Numbered from the stretch's first letter, positions 47,022 through 56,134 are shown. The stretch: DNA of 64,000 nt from Pseudoalteromonas rubra (GCF_005886805.2 NZ_CP045429.1:2636501-2700500), one strand, 5' to 3'. Program-made: numbers and translations. Notes: a model not told the origin generated them from the sequence alone.

Positions 47022-48350
47022 ATGAGTCAGTCACCCTGGCAACAAAGACAGCTGGATCAAAAAAAATATCGCCCTAATGACAACCGCTCAGCCTGGCAGA
47101 TTGATCGCTCCCGGATCATCCACGCGGCAGCATTCAGGCGCTTACAATCAAAAACACAGATTATGAGTATCGGCGTCAATGACTTTTACCGCACCCGCCT
47201 GACTCACTCACTGGAGGTTTCTCAGATAGGTACAGGGTTACTTCGCCATCTCAGAAATCAGCACCCCGAGTTTGCCTGGCTTCCCTCCTCCAGCCTGATG
47301 GAAACCATCTGCCTTGCACACGATATTGGCCACCCACCTTTTGGTCACGGCGGAGAAATCGCGCTGAATTATCTATTGCGCGATCATGGCGGCTTTGAAG
47401 GCAATGCACAAACTCTACGGATTGTGACTAAACTAGAGCCCTACTCCAAAGGGTATGGTATGAATCTGACCCGCCGAACTTTACTCGGGTTTATAAAATA
47501 TCCGGCTGTGATCGATGAGCTATGTCTTAGCATGCCACAGCCCGATCCCAGTCAACGCTTTATCTATACCCAACAATGGCTACCAGCCAAAGGCATTTAT
47601 CAGTGTGACAAAGACGTACTGGATTGGATCCTCTTACCCTTCAATGAAGACGATCGAACTTTGCTGCAAAGCCATGTACCAGTCAATGAATTTAAAGCCA
47701 AGACTCGCTTCAAATCGCTCGATAGCGCCATCATGGAATACGCCGATGATTTCGCCTATGCGGTGCATGATCTGGAAGATGCAATTGCCACCGAGACCCT
47801 GAGCGAGCGAGAGTGGCAACGATACGCCCTGCCTGAGTTGCAAAAAATCAATTCCCCATGGCTGGATGAGCATCTCGACAGTATCAGTGAACGACTGTTC
47901 TCGCACGATGAATCGCTGCGCAAAGATGTGATTGGCGAGCTGGTGAATTTGTTTATCGTCAACTGCGAACTGACTATTCAGGATACTGAATTCAGCGATC
48001 CGCTGCTGCGTCATACCGTGAAGCTCTCAGACGAATTTGAAGCTATTCTGGGAGTACTCAAACACTTTGTGTTTTCTCGCCTTATACGCGACCCCAAAAT
48101 GCAACAAATTGAATTCAGCGGCCAAAACATGTTGATTGATTTATTTGGTGCATTCCAGAGCGATCCGTTGCGATTACTGCCCTATACAACCCAGGCGCAT
48201 TTCACTCAAGCCTCCGATGAAAGAGCGCAAATGCGTGTACTGGCCGACTATCTTTCCGGCATGACAGATGAGTATGCAAGACGTTGTTATCAGCGTTTGT
48301 TCGGTAACACTGGTATGCAATCCCCAATAAAAAGCGGCCCATCTATGTGA
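47022..48350 (+). CDS. Deoxyguanosinetriphosphate triphosphohydrolase-like protein (HD domain)
   Basis: HD-domain enzyme expected to hydrolyse dNTPs to nucleoside and triphosphate. The 442-aa protein has the dGTPase N-terminus SAWQIDRSRIIHAAAFRRLQSKTQI and RTRLTHSLEVSQIGTGLLRHL (metal His). CLAHDIGHPPFGHGGEIALNYL provides the HD motif, then FEGNAQTLRIVTKLE. MEYADDFAYAVHDLEDAI holds the late metal Asp. Length and motifs fit the dGTPase-like subfamily more than E. coli Dgt (about 505 aa). Its last codons form part of the terminator hairpin of the convergent kinase gene. Confidence 0.92.
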   Translation: MSQSPWQQRQLDQKKYRPNDNRSAWQIDRSRIIHAAAFRRLQSKTQIMSIGVNDFYRTRLTHSLEVSQIGTGLLRHLRNQHPEFAWLPSSSLMETICLAHDIGHPPFGHGGEIALNYLLRDHGGFEGNAQTLRIVTKLEPYSKGYGMNLTRRTLLGFIKYPAVIDELCLSMPQPDPSQRFIYTQQWLPAKGIYQCDKDVLDWILLPFNEDDRTLLQSHVPVNEFKAKTRFKSLDSAIMEYADDFAYAVHDLEDAIATETLSEREWQRYALPELQKINSPWLDEHLDSISERLFSHDESLRKDVIGELVNLFIVNCELTIQDTEFSDPLLRHTVKLSDEFEAILGVLKHFVFSRLIRDPKMQQIEFSGQNMLIDLFGAFQSDPLRLLPYTTQAHFTQASDERAQMRVLADYLSGMTDEYARRCYQRLFGNTGMQSPIKSGPSM

Positions 48351-48357
48351 GCCGCTT
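48327..48357 (-). terminator. Terminator of the kinase cluster, embedded in the dGTPase 3' end
   Basis: AAGCGGC at 48332-48338 and GCCGCTT at 48351-48357 form a 7-bp stem with a 12-nt loop. On the minus strand it is followed by TTTTTATT, which is the correct polarity for the kinase gene ending at 48396. The dGTPase stop codon falls in the loop. Confidence 0.75.
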
Positions 48358-48395
48358 CGCAAAGAAAAAACCAAACTGTTGAAAAATTCAAACGT

Positions 48396-51300
48396 CTACT
48401 CTGGATAAAATATCCGCTGATATAGCGCGGGATCTTTTATACCCAAACCAGAAATATATTCATTTATCTCAATAGTCCGCTTATTACTCAGTTTCTGTAC
48501 CGCACAGCGTTTCATCATTAACTGATGTAGCTCCATTTGCGCTTTCGCAAAATGGTTTTCTGCACTGGCCAGCGCATCAAGAGACGCTTTTTCCGCTCCT
48601 TTGATCCGTGCAATCCCGGCACGTAAACAGTATCCATATCCTCTTGCTGATTGTGCTATCTCTTTCAGCAGGCCCTTTGCATCCTGTTCTGCAACTTTAA
48701 GCATTTTGGATGCCATCGACGGGTCGTGTTGTGCGCGAGCAAGTGCCACCCTGCCATGCAAAAACAAGTAGTCCGTCCTAACAGAAATCGAGCCAAATAA
48801 GCCGGCACGCTTTGCCTGACGAAGATCTTCACGCAATTTCACCCAAGTATCTTCGATGTTCCCCGTCATCAGACCAATTTGAATTAAGGCTTTCGATGCA
48901 ACCCAATGCTGATAGGTAAACTCGGCAAGCGGCCATGACGCTATCGCGTCATTGATAATGCCCCTGCCTTGCTCCATCTCACCATTAGCGGCATGATAAA
49001 CACCCATAAACATATTCAGCTCAACCAAAGAGAAATGGTCTCCCCGAGATTTTGCATCCAGGATCCATTGTGGCACCAACTCACCGATCTTGTGTACACG
49101 ACCCATTAACCAAAAAATATGTGTCGCCGTTGTTCGTGCTATCACAGCGTTGTTCTGCGCATCGAAAATTTTGGTAGAAAACTGCTCCTCGGCATGCATT
49201 ATCATTTCGATACTTGCCTGGTATTCACTCTGGATTGAAAGAGACACTCCCTCTAGGAGAGTTCGGTGCATTTTATACTCGGGTTCTGTGAGGCTCTCTC
49301 CCAACTGACTGGCCTGCTCGAAGATCCGCGAGCTAATCTTCTTATGTCTTACCGTACCGCAATAAGACAGGGCAAATGCGTAGATATTTAACCCTTGAAC
49401 CGTCCGTTTCAAATCCTTTTTATTAATGGCCAAACGCAAGCTCAGTAATGAAAAGTACAATCCCCTGATAGGATCCCAGTTGCTTAAAGAGTTCGCCACA
49501 GAAAAGACCAGCTCTATTTTCGGATCTGAGACTTCAGCGCTTAATTTCTCCTTTTTAAGCCACCTGCGCCTAACTTCAAGTACCACGATACTCCAGATTA
49601 TCCGAAGCATCGCTGTTTTTGTCGAACCCGGATAAGGTAATCGCCATTTTTTTAATAGCGGTTTGAAGAGATCTTCACCCTTTTCAATGTGACCACCATA
49701 CATAAACTGACTGGCGGCCATGCCATTTAATCGGGCCCGTTCTGAGTCGCAGAGACCGTCTGTTTTTGCCAGTTCAGCAAAAAGTTCTGCAGCCTGAACC
49801 CCATAGCCGCCCCTGGATAAAGCGATGGCTCTTCGCTCAGTTAACCCATACGCTTCTGCCTGCCTGCTATCTGGCAACCAGGAAATCACCTGATGACAGA
49901 TGTCTGCCTCCCGACCAAAAGCCAACGCCAGTTCAGCTTCGTCGGCAGCATGTATCATGCAATCAATAGCGCGTTGTGTTTGGCCAGACTGGTAAAACAG
50001 TTGTCCCAAAAACGCATTATCCGATTTACAATCTTCAGCTAATGCCGCAGCCAATTTACCTGCTCTGACCCTCAAAAGCGCACTACACTCGATCGACAAT
50101 ATTGATTCTCGAATTTGATCGTGGAAGCACTGTACATGGCCTCCAGCTTGCACGACTAAAAGTCGCTGAGCGCGCAAACAGGTAAAGGTAAAATCATCAA
50201 TATGGATATCACCTACAATGGAGAGGATCGTATCTGCCTTTACAGGTTGGCCCGCAATGGCAACGAAACTTAGGATTTCTCTCGACTCGGGAGACAACTC
50301 ATTGAGTCGCAGCTGTATGATCGCATGGCCATCTATCTCATCCATGTCAGATTGCAGGCCAAAATGAAGTAACTGCTCCATTAAAAAAGGGACACCTCTA
50401 CTGATTCGCACAATATCATGCGCACTGTCAGACTTAGCAGCCTGACTATCCTCAAGTAAAGCCTCCAGCATTTCAGTACTTTGGATTGGTGTTAGTGGAT
50501 TTACCGTGATGCACTCGAATGTGACAGGGCAGTCTGGTGCGTGCTGAAACCGTTCGAGCACAGCAGCAAATCGATTCTCTTCTGAAACTTCGGTACGCTT
50601 ACTCAGAATAATAAACGGACACTTTTCAGGTAAATACTCTAAAAAGCTGACCAGCAATTGTGCACTATCTTCATCACCCCATTGAATATCATCCAGGAAC
50701 AAAATGACTTGCTGCTTATTCACCAACAAGGACAAGCTATTTGCCAGTGCTTTCATTGCCAGCGCACGACAATGCATCGCATCCATATTGGGATCGCACT
50801 TTCCATGCGAAACAAATCCACGCAGCACAGGAAATAAAATCGCCAAATACTGAAAACCATCGACAATATATCTGCACCGTATCTGAGGAGGGACTGCACT
50901 CAGGTATTGCGCAAAATCATCAATCAACATGTCCAACGCTTTGAATGGCACTGTTTCTCGCTCATGACATCGCCCTCGCAATACCACAACGTTGTCTAAT
51001 GAATTTAGAAACTGCTCTACCAGGCTCGTTTTTCCTATACCTGGAGATCCCTCCACGCATATTAGCTGGTGCTGCCCTCCGGTGTGTGTACAAAACGCCT
51101 CATTCAGCATCTCCAGGTCTTTTTCACGGCCTACAAAAACTCTGGTCTCATCGGATACATCCGTCGTTGCTAAAAAGGCATCATTGGCATCAAACGCCGC
51201 CAGTACCTCTTTTCCTGTCGGTCGGTCGTGCGGATCGGGTGATAAAGCTCTGGCGAGGATAGCAATCAACGCCTTATGCAGGTGTTGATGCAGGATCGTA

Positions 51301-52085
51301 GAAACCTGCTTCTCAAACATTCCTTTGTCATCTGGTAATATAACCAGCTCTTTGGCGCTCCGCCCTGTCACCAGTTCAAGTATCACCACCGCAAAGCTAT
51401 ACCAGTCACTTGCCGCTGTCTGTACTTGCTCAGATAAACACTCAGGTGCCATGTACTTTGGCGTCCCCAACTGTTGCAGCGGTGTGTGGCCCCGTTGCGC
51501 GGTTTTCAACTGGGAAACACCGAAATCAAGCAGTTTCAGCTCACCACCTGAGGTGAGAATAATGTTGTTTGGCTTAATATCTAAGTGCAGTACACCCCCA
51601 CCATGCAAGGCACATATGGCTCTGGCAAGTTGATGGGCAAGACTCAACACATCGAGCCTGAGTGGCGCAATATAGTCCTGTCTCGCAGGTGAACTGGGTA
51701 TTGGTGAGTCAGTCGCAGACAAAGTACGCGTGGCCACTATGGTGTCGAGCATAGTATCGCTGTGACTTTGCGCGACAAAATGGCTGAGCAAGGAGCCTCT
51801 GATAAGCTCCATAACGATATAACACGCCCCTTCTATAAAGGTGAGGCCAAACAGACTCACTAAGTTTGGATGTGCTATCTGCGCGACTTGTCGATACTCC
51901 AGCTTGAACCGATAAAGCGACACAGGCTCAGTGCCCTGGATGGTTTTCAAGGCAACGAATCGATTGTTTGCCTCATCCCAGGCTTCATATACCACCCCCA
52001 TCCCGCCGCGGCCTAATATGCCTCGAATGACGTAATCGCCAATACGGGATGGGTAGTTTACTGTTTGTTTGGAAAACACTGACAA
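48396..52085 (-). CDS. Ser/Thr protein kinase fused to AAA ATPase and long helical repeat region
   Basis: A 1229-aa cytoplasmic signalling protein. The N-terminal Hanks-type kinase (about residues 15-295) has the Gly loop GRGGMG (25-30), Lys47, catalytic HLDIKPNN (Asp169), DFG (187-189) and APE (213-215). About 40 extra residues (105-145) are inserted after the hinge, and HLD replaces HRD, so it is a non-RD kinase. An AAA_16-type ATPase (about 317-560) has Walker A GSPGIGKTS (346-354) and Walker B ILFLDDIQWGD. The remaining about 650 residues look like TPR-type alpha-helical repeats without a C-terminal DNA-binding domain. This resembles PknK/MalT-like STAND kinases, but no substrate is known. 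The start is TTG at 52085, 2 nt after the amine-oxidase stop; a GTG two codons on is possible. It ends the cluster. Confidence 0.9.
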   Translation of the reverse strand: MSVFSKQTVNYPSRIGDYVIRGILGRGGMGVVYEAWDEANNRFVALKTIQGTEPVSLYRFKLEYRQVAQIAHPNLVSLFGLTFIEGACYIVMELIRGSLLSHFVAQSHSDTMLDTIVATRTLSATDSPIPSSPARQDYIAPLRLDVLSLAHQLARAICALHGGGVLHLDIKPNNIILTSGGELKLLDFGVSQLKTAQRGHTPLQQLGTPKYMAPECLSEQVQTAASDWYSFAVVILELVTGRSAKELVILPDDKGMFEKQVSTILHQHLHKALIAILARALSPDPHDRPTGKEVLAAFDANDAFLATTDVSDETRVFVGREKDLEMLNEAFCTHTGGQHQLICVEGSPGIGKTSLVEQFLNSLDNVVVLRGRCHERETVPFKALDMLIDDFAQYLSAVPPQIRCRYIVDGFQYLAILFPVLRGFVSHGKCDPNMDAMHCRALAMKALANSLSLLVNKQQVILFLDDIQWGDEDSAQLLVSFLEYLPEKCPFIILSKRTEVSEENRFAAVLERFQHAPDCPVTFECITVNPLTPIQSTEMLEALLEDSQAAKSDSAHDIVRISRGVPFLMEQLLHFGLQSDMDEIDGHAIIQLRLNELSPESREILSFVAIAGQPVKADTILSIVGDIHIDDFTFTCLRAQRLLVVQAGGHVQCFHDQIRESILSIECSALLRVRAGKLAAALAEDCKSDNAFLGQLFYQSGQTQRAIDCMIHAADEAELALAFGREADICHQVISWLPDSRQAEAYGLTERRAIALSRGGYGVQAAELFAELAKTDGLCDSERARLNGMAASQFMYGGHIEKGEDLFKPLLKKWRLPYPGSTKTAMLRIIWSIVVLEVRRRWLKKEKLSAEVSDPKIELVFSVANSLSNWDPIRGLYFSLLSLRLAINKKDLKRTVQGLNIYAFALSYCGTVRHKKISSRIFEQASQLGESLTEPEYKMHRTLLEGVSLSIQSEYQASIEMIMHAEEQFSTKIFDAQNNAVIARTTATHIFWLMGRVHKIGELVPQWILDAKSRGDHFSLVELNMFMGVYHAANGEMEQGRGIINDAIASWPLAEFTYQHWVASKALIQIGLMTGNIEDTWVKLREDLRQAKRAGLFGSISVRTDYLFLHGRVALARAQHDPSMASKMLKVAEQDAKGLLKEIAQSARGYGYCLRAGIARIKGAEKASLDALASAENHFAKAQMELHQLMMKRCAVQKLSNKRTIEINEYISGLGIKDPALYQRIFYPE

Positions 52086-52087
52086 GG

Positions 52088-54304
52088 TTACGACTCGCGG
52101 TTTTGTCCAAATAAACGCTTCAGGAAATCAACCTGGCGCGGATCGTCGCTGGTGAATCCATCCAGAATAGCCTGATACGTCTGCGGCGATACGCGAGCCA
52201 CTTCAGCCAGCACATCAACAGCTATCTCATCATTGCTGTTAAACAACTGTGCTGCCCGTAACTTCAGCTGGGTGCCAATGCCGCCCTTGAGCTCACATTG
52301 CCTGGTTTCATCACCGAGTATGGCTGATATCAAACTGTCAATCTGGCTGTCGGAAATGACATGCAAAGCAGTCCCCAACTCTAAGAACGCCTCAATACCT
52401 CGGATAAATACGTAAGCGAGTGTTTTCACTTCATTCCAGCTTTTGCTGTAAGAAGACATAGGATCAGGCTGTGGTACTTCAAACCCGGCGCCCTGGATCC
52501 GCTGCTGTGCCGCATATTGGCCTGCATACAAGCCACCATTCATATAACCCAGGTCGAGTCGATTATCTGAGTACTGTGAAATGGGTACTATCCCAGCTTT
52601 TTCAGGCTGGCTGGACGCAAAAGCGAGAGTCGTATTCGGACTCTGATTATCTGCCTTTTCAGACTTCCCTTGCGAGTCTTTATCAACGTCTTTAGGGTTT
52701 ATAAACGCCATAGCATTCGGCGTTTCAGGGTGCAGGTTACGTGCCACCTCAGAGGAGGTAAAATAGATAAGGTCTCGCCATGGCGTATTTGCAAAAGCCA
52801 TCGCCGACTTGCCATCTTGCACAGGCTCAGTCAGGACGCCAGGCGCGAATACCGTATTTGGTCCGCCTCCTATAAATGCGCCTTTTTCAAAACCACTTTT
52901 GTCTGTTTGTTTGGCCCACAGATTAGCCGTGATGGCAATGGGGTCCATTGCGGGTTCATAATCATATTCACCGGTGAACAGATAACTAATGTGTTTAGTC
53001 AAAAAGTGCTTTAACGCCTCATCCGGGTCACTGCCAGATTTAGCGATTGACGCTTCCAGCTCAGTAATTTGATCGCCAATGGTAAAGGTCATTAGACAAG
53101 GTCTTGGCTGACCATTCGCATCACAGGCTGTATTGTCCATGGTCCACAAAACCGGATATGACGCACCACCTGAGTAGCCCTGCCACCCGGTACCATCTAT
53201 GTCATTCCACCAACTGGTCTCATAGAATACTTGTGCCTTCAAAGTTCTGCCCATCTTTTGATTCATGAGTACTTTGTAGGACTCGTCTAAATCTGCTGGC
53301 CACTGAATTTTGTTTGCTGTATGAGGTGATACAGCCACAATAAGCTTTTTCGCGCGATGGACGACTCCATCAGACAGGGTCAAACAAACCGGAAATTCAG
53401 CCTGCTCATCCACCGAAACAGATTCAATCACCTGCTCATAGTGAATGCTATCCTTGAAATCTTTGCTCATAAATTCCAGGACTTTTCCGAATCCACATCG
53501 CAACCAGTATTGCTGGGGGCCGTTTTTCGCATCGTTAACTTCATTGAAAAATCCGCCGTTACACGCACAATACCAGAAGAAATATAACGCTGATATTTCG
53601 CTTGGATTAACTGATAACAGGGCCTGAGCCGCGATGGTTATGGAATCAAGCGCCGTTGGTGTCATATAACCACGGCGTGGTTTTTCATTCAGCCATTGCT
53701 CGAGTGTAATGGAGTCTAATTGTTTAGCAGTATATAACCCATTGAAGTCTGACGCCCAGGGCTGGTCCACGTTGATACATGATTCAATATACAGGATATC
53801 AAGTGACACCAGGCCTATCGCAGCAACACTGCGTTTGCCGATACCGCTGGGTAACCCGGTAATACAATATGGCGTCTGGAACTTATTGAACGGAAACCGC
53901 TTTGGCTCGTTGTTCTCATCTCTGAGAATTAACACTTGCTCTGGAAAATCAAGTCTCTGTGCAAAGTTGTCTACAATATAGGGAGGTAACGTATCCTCAT
54001 TGTACTCTGTGTCCGGTGTATCCGGATGTACATAATCAGGGTAGTGTGTTTTCAGCCAGGTATAAAACGGTTCCCCTTTAACCACAGACCATAAAGGCTC
54101 CTGCGACTCACCGATATATTGAGAGCCGTGTTCATATTCCACGCCGGGAGTATCAAGGTGCTGCGTGATTTTGAAACTGAAGTTTCGACCGCCGAGCCGA
54201 TTACTTGCCTCGAGAATCGCAAAATCTTGCTGGTTTTTCTGTAGCTCGGCTGCCGCCGCTAAGCCGGTAAATCCTGCACCGATAATAATGGTATCTTTGT
54301 TCAT
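52088..54304 (-). CDS. FAD-dependent amine-oxidase-like protein with insertion and C-terminal extension
   Basis: A 738-aa flavoprotein of the monoamine/L-amino acid oxidase superfamily. FAD motif IIIGAGFTGLAAAAEL lies at residues 6-21, then LEASNRLGGRNFSF (31-44). The C-terminal flavin motif is split. LIYFTSSEVAR (512-522) occupies the place of the usual FAGE segment, and GYMNGGLYAGQYAAQQ (586-601) the place of the closing GxxxGxxxxG segment. About 60 polar residues (525-583) lie between them. A further 135-residue C-terminal region, absent from simple oxidases, has HxS and acidic helices. The expected acidic residue of FAGE is displaced. No signal peptide was seen. GGGAG precedes the ATG. 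The kinase gene follows after 2 nt. Substrate is unknown; H2O2 release is possible but unproven. Confidence 0.82.
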   Translation of the reverse strand: MNKDTIIIGAGFTGLAAAAELQKNQQDFAILEASNRLGGRNFSFKITQHLDTPGVEYEHGSQYIGESQEPLWSVVKGEPFYTWLKTHYPDYVHPDTPDTEYNEDTLPPYIVDNFAQRLDFPEQVLILRDENNEPKRFPFNKFQTPYCITGLPSGIGKRSVAAIGLVSLDILYIESCINVDQPWASDFNGLYTAKQLDSITLEQWLNEKPRRGYMTPTALDSITIAAQALLSVNPSEISALYFFWYCACNGGFFNEVNDAKNGPQQYWLRCGFGKVLEFMSKDFKDSIHYEQVIESVSVDEQAEFPVCLTLSDGVVHRAKKLIVAVSPHTANKIQWPADLDESYKVLMNQKMGRTLKAQVFYETSWWNDIDGTGWQGYSGGASYPVLWTMDNTACDANGQPRPCLMTFTIGDQITELEASIAKSGSDPDEALKHFLTKHISYLFTGEYDYEPAMDPIAITANLWAKQTDKSGFEKGAFIGGGPNTVFAPGVLTEPVQDGKSAMAFANTPWRDLIYFTSSEVARNLHPETPNAMAFINPKDVDKDSQGKSEKADNQSPNTTLAFASSQPEKAGIVPISQYSDNRLDLGYMNGGLYAGQYAAQQRIQGAGFEVPQPDPMSSYSKSWNEVKTLAYVFIRGIEAFLELGTALHVISDSQIDSLISAILGDETRQCELKGGIGTQLKLRAAQLFNSNDEIAVDVLAEVARVSPQTYQAILDGFTSDDPRQVDFLKRLFGQNRES

Positions 54305-54641
54305 GTACGTCTCCCTCTCTTGAAATTGACTGCCAGTGAAACAGACAGCGACTAGTGAGATTTAGGTTAATATTCGCCTTATAAGCGATAGTATAACAAC
54401 CTTAACAGTGAACAAAATATCTTATAAAGCAAAGGCTTGAGCAACACCAAATGTATTGAATGATTTTCATCATTATTCTGGTTTAGTCTATATATTAGTA
54501 GAAACGCAATAATTGGATGAGTTTGAACATTAAAAATATTCAAGTTTATTTAGCGGTGTGTTGAAGGATCATTAAATAGAAACTAACTTCAGGAAGGAGT
54601 ACGGGCCCAGGACAGGCCTCGTACTGTACGACATATGGCAG
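54305..54641. other. 337-bp gap inside the oxidase-kinase cluster
   Basis: AT-rich non-coding gap between the uncharacterised 356-aa gene and the oxidase gene. A hairpin at 54598-54625 (AGTACG.GGCC with one bulge) sits about 17 nt after the upstream stop but has no T-run. TTGAACATT-AAA-AATATTCAA at 54523-54543 is an imperfect 21-bp palindrome (8 of 9 half-site bases match). A separate promoter for the oxidase-kinase pair may lie here. Confidence 0.5.
54523..54543. promoter_or_regulatory. 21-bp palindrome upstream of the amine-oxidase gene
   Basis: TTGAACATT and AATATTCAA flank AAA; eight of nine half-site positions match. It lies about 220 bp before the oxidase start, in AT-rich DNA. It could be an operator, and no protein is identified for it. 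Confidence 0.35.
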
Positions 54642-55712
54642 TTAATCTGACAGACCAGACACAGGCGTGTTGCCCACCACCATCTCTGTCACGGGCATGC
54701 TCTGGCGCAGTGCCACAGTATTCGCCGCGGTATTACCCAAGAACACGGTTTGCGCCCCTTTCGTAAAACTATCGTTGTGGATGCACTGAGGACGAATAGC
54801 GAGCGCACTCCCATCGTTTGGTACCTCAAACACAGTGAAGTGGTATTGCTCATTGGTGACGGTGCGATAATAGCCATCTTCGTGGCTGCAATTGAGCCTG
54901 CGACCGAGCAATATTCTGGAAACTGTCGGTTCTTTAAAGGCCGGGTCGATGCCTGTCGCCGGAAGCCAGATATGGGGGAAAGGGTGATGCTCGACAAACA
55001 AGCCTCCACCTTTAGTTGGGCTAAACTCATACTCAGTCACATACTCAGGTAGCTTCTGATCGTACTGAATGCCCCACAAATCCTGCGTGAAGCCTAAGTC
55101 AAACTGCTCGCCCGGCTGAAGTAACGTTCCACCATAGTAAGCGAGCGTCTCAAGGTAATTGCATTGCTCTTGTTCAGTTGAGCCAAATCGCAACAATGGA
55201 AATGTAAGCGATACCGGCTCGCCGGCACATTCAGGGTTGAGTATAAGCTGGCCTGTACTACCAAACACGTTAGAGGCGCCGTCCAGGCCAGCGATCCCCG
55301 CACCGTCCGTCGCAGCAGTCCAAAAACCACTTACCGCCAACGCATTGTCGGCCCCTGGCGGCTTACCAGTGCGCACACCGTGAAGCTGGTTAAGACGCGT
55401 GATGAGATCCCCCTCTGGGTTAAGTGGTGCCCTGTCGCTTTGAATCACTTGGTTCGCTGCATTTGGATCAAGGTGAACAATTGTGCCTGTCCGAATTGGG
55501 CCAAACAATCCGGTGGTAGTTTGCAATAGGTGTGTGCCTACTTTACGGTCAAGCACTGCCCCGTTTAAAAACTCAAAGTTATTATCCAAATCAGCATCGG
55601 ACACACCTTGAGTAACATATTGCCAGCGCGGCTCTTTCATCTGCTGAGCCCGATACTCAGCCAGCGTTTCCCCTCCAAACCCCATGACCCTTTTAATTGT
55701 AACATGCGACAT
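54642..55712 (-). CDS. Uncharacterised cytoplasmic protein, first gene of the oxidase-kinase cluster
   Basis: A 356-aa protein I do not recognise. The start is the ATG at 55712 (MSHVTIKRVMGFGG), with AAGGAG seven bases upstream; an in-frame start 21 codons earlier lacks this site. There is no signal peptide or transmembrane segment. Notable features are the His cluster EHHPFPHIWLP (His242, His243, His247), a later YHFTVFEVP (His291) and CIHNDSF (His312). Several Gly-rich turns and Cys172/Cys184/Cys275/Cys310 are also visible. The His/Glu arrangement could bind metal, and beta-rich character would suit a cupin-like or jelly-roll fold, but that is a guess. It is upstream of and same-strand as the amine-oxidase and kinase genes, separated by 337 bp. 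Confidence 0.7.
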   Translation of the reverse strand: MSHVTIKRVMGFGGETLAEYRAQQMKEPRWQYVTQGVSDADLDNNFEFLNGAVLDRKVGTHLLQTTTGLFGPIRTGTIVHLDPNAANQVIQSDRAPLNPEGDLITRLNQLHGVRTGKPPGADNALAVSGFWTAATDGAGIAGLDGASNVFGSTGQLILNPECAGEPVSLTFPLLRFGSTEQEQCNYLETLAYYGGTLLQPGEQFDLGFTQDLWGIQYDQKLPEYVTEYEFSPTKGGGLFVEHHPFPHIWLPATGIDPAFKEPTVSRILLGRRLNCSHEDGYYRTVTNEQYHFTVFEVPNDGSALAIRPQCIHNDSFTKGAQTVFLGNTAANTVALRQSMPVTEMVVGNTPVSGLSD

Positions 55713-55888
55713 GTTTGTGCTCCTTAACGCGTAACTTGCTTTGCTCTGTGGTTGTAGGTGCCAAATAGCACCCAATCAGAGTAGAGTCGAAAATTGACTT
55801 TTTTGCCATTACGACCCATTACGTGGAAGTGCTTTATGGCCGGGAGATTCTTTGCTAATGTACCTATTTTAATCAGGTTGCTTAGACA
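55713..55888. other. Divergent region between the 356-aa gene and the small membrane protein
   Basis: A 176-bp spacer. GGTGC at 55757-55761 and GCACC at 55768-55772 form a 5-bp stem with a 6-nt loop in the presumed leader of the minus-strand gene. No confident -10/-35 pair was assigned. Confidence 0.45.
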
Positions 55889-56134
55889 ATGAGAAATACG
55901 GTACCGGAAGCTTGGTATTTGGTGATATTAATCGTGGCGGTAGTTGTACTGCCATTTATTGTTGGTTTGCTCACTATGAAGATATACAGGCACTTCAGGC
56001 CTTTTGAGCGGAATGGGCAAGACAGTATCGGCTTGGCTGATCTGACCGAGAACAGAGACGGCTTTTTCAAACTCTTTTTTGTCGGACTGCTTATCTGCCT
56101 GCCCGTCTTTTTATTCTTCTATCAAGCCGGCTAA
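55889..56134 (+). CDS. Small two-TM membrane protein
   Basis: An 81-aa hydrophobic protein starting MRNTVPEAWYLVILIVAVVVLPF. One transmembrane helix spans about residues 9-30 and the second about 59-78 (LFFVGLLICLPVFLFFYQAG). A basic, charged middle loop (KIYRHFRPFERNGQDSIGLADLTENRDG) lies between. No family was recognised. No strong ribosome site precedes the ATG. It is convergent with the ABC permease gene, and its last codons form part of a long terminator stem, which argues for a real expressed gene. Confidence 0.6.
   Translation: MRNTVPEAWYLVILIVAVVVLPFIVGLLTMKIYRHFRPFERNGQDSIGLADLTENRDGFFKLFFVGLLICLPVFLFFYQAG

Noticed and set aside
47022..48350. Anti-phage dGTPase defence gene
   Set aside because: HD-type dNTPase motifs are clear, but the gene is isolated and length and motifs match common housekeeping dGTPase-like proteins. 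No defence neighbours were identified beyond the untested kinase cluster.
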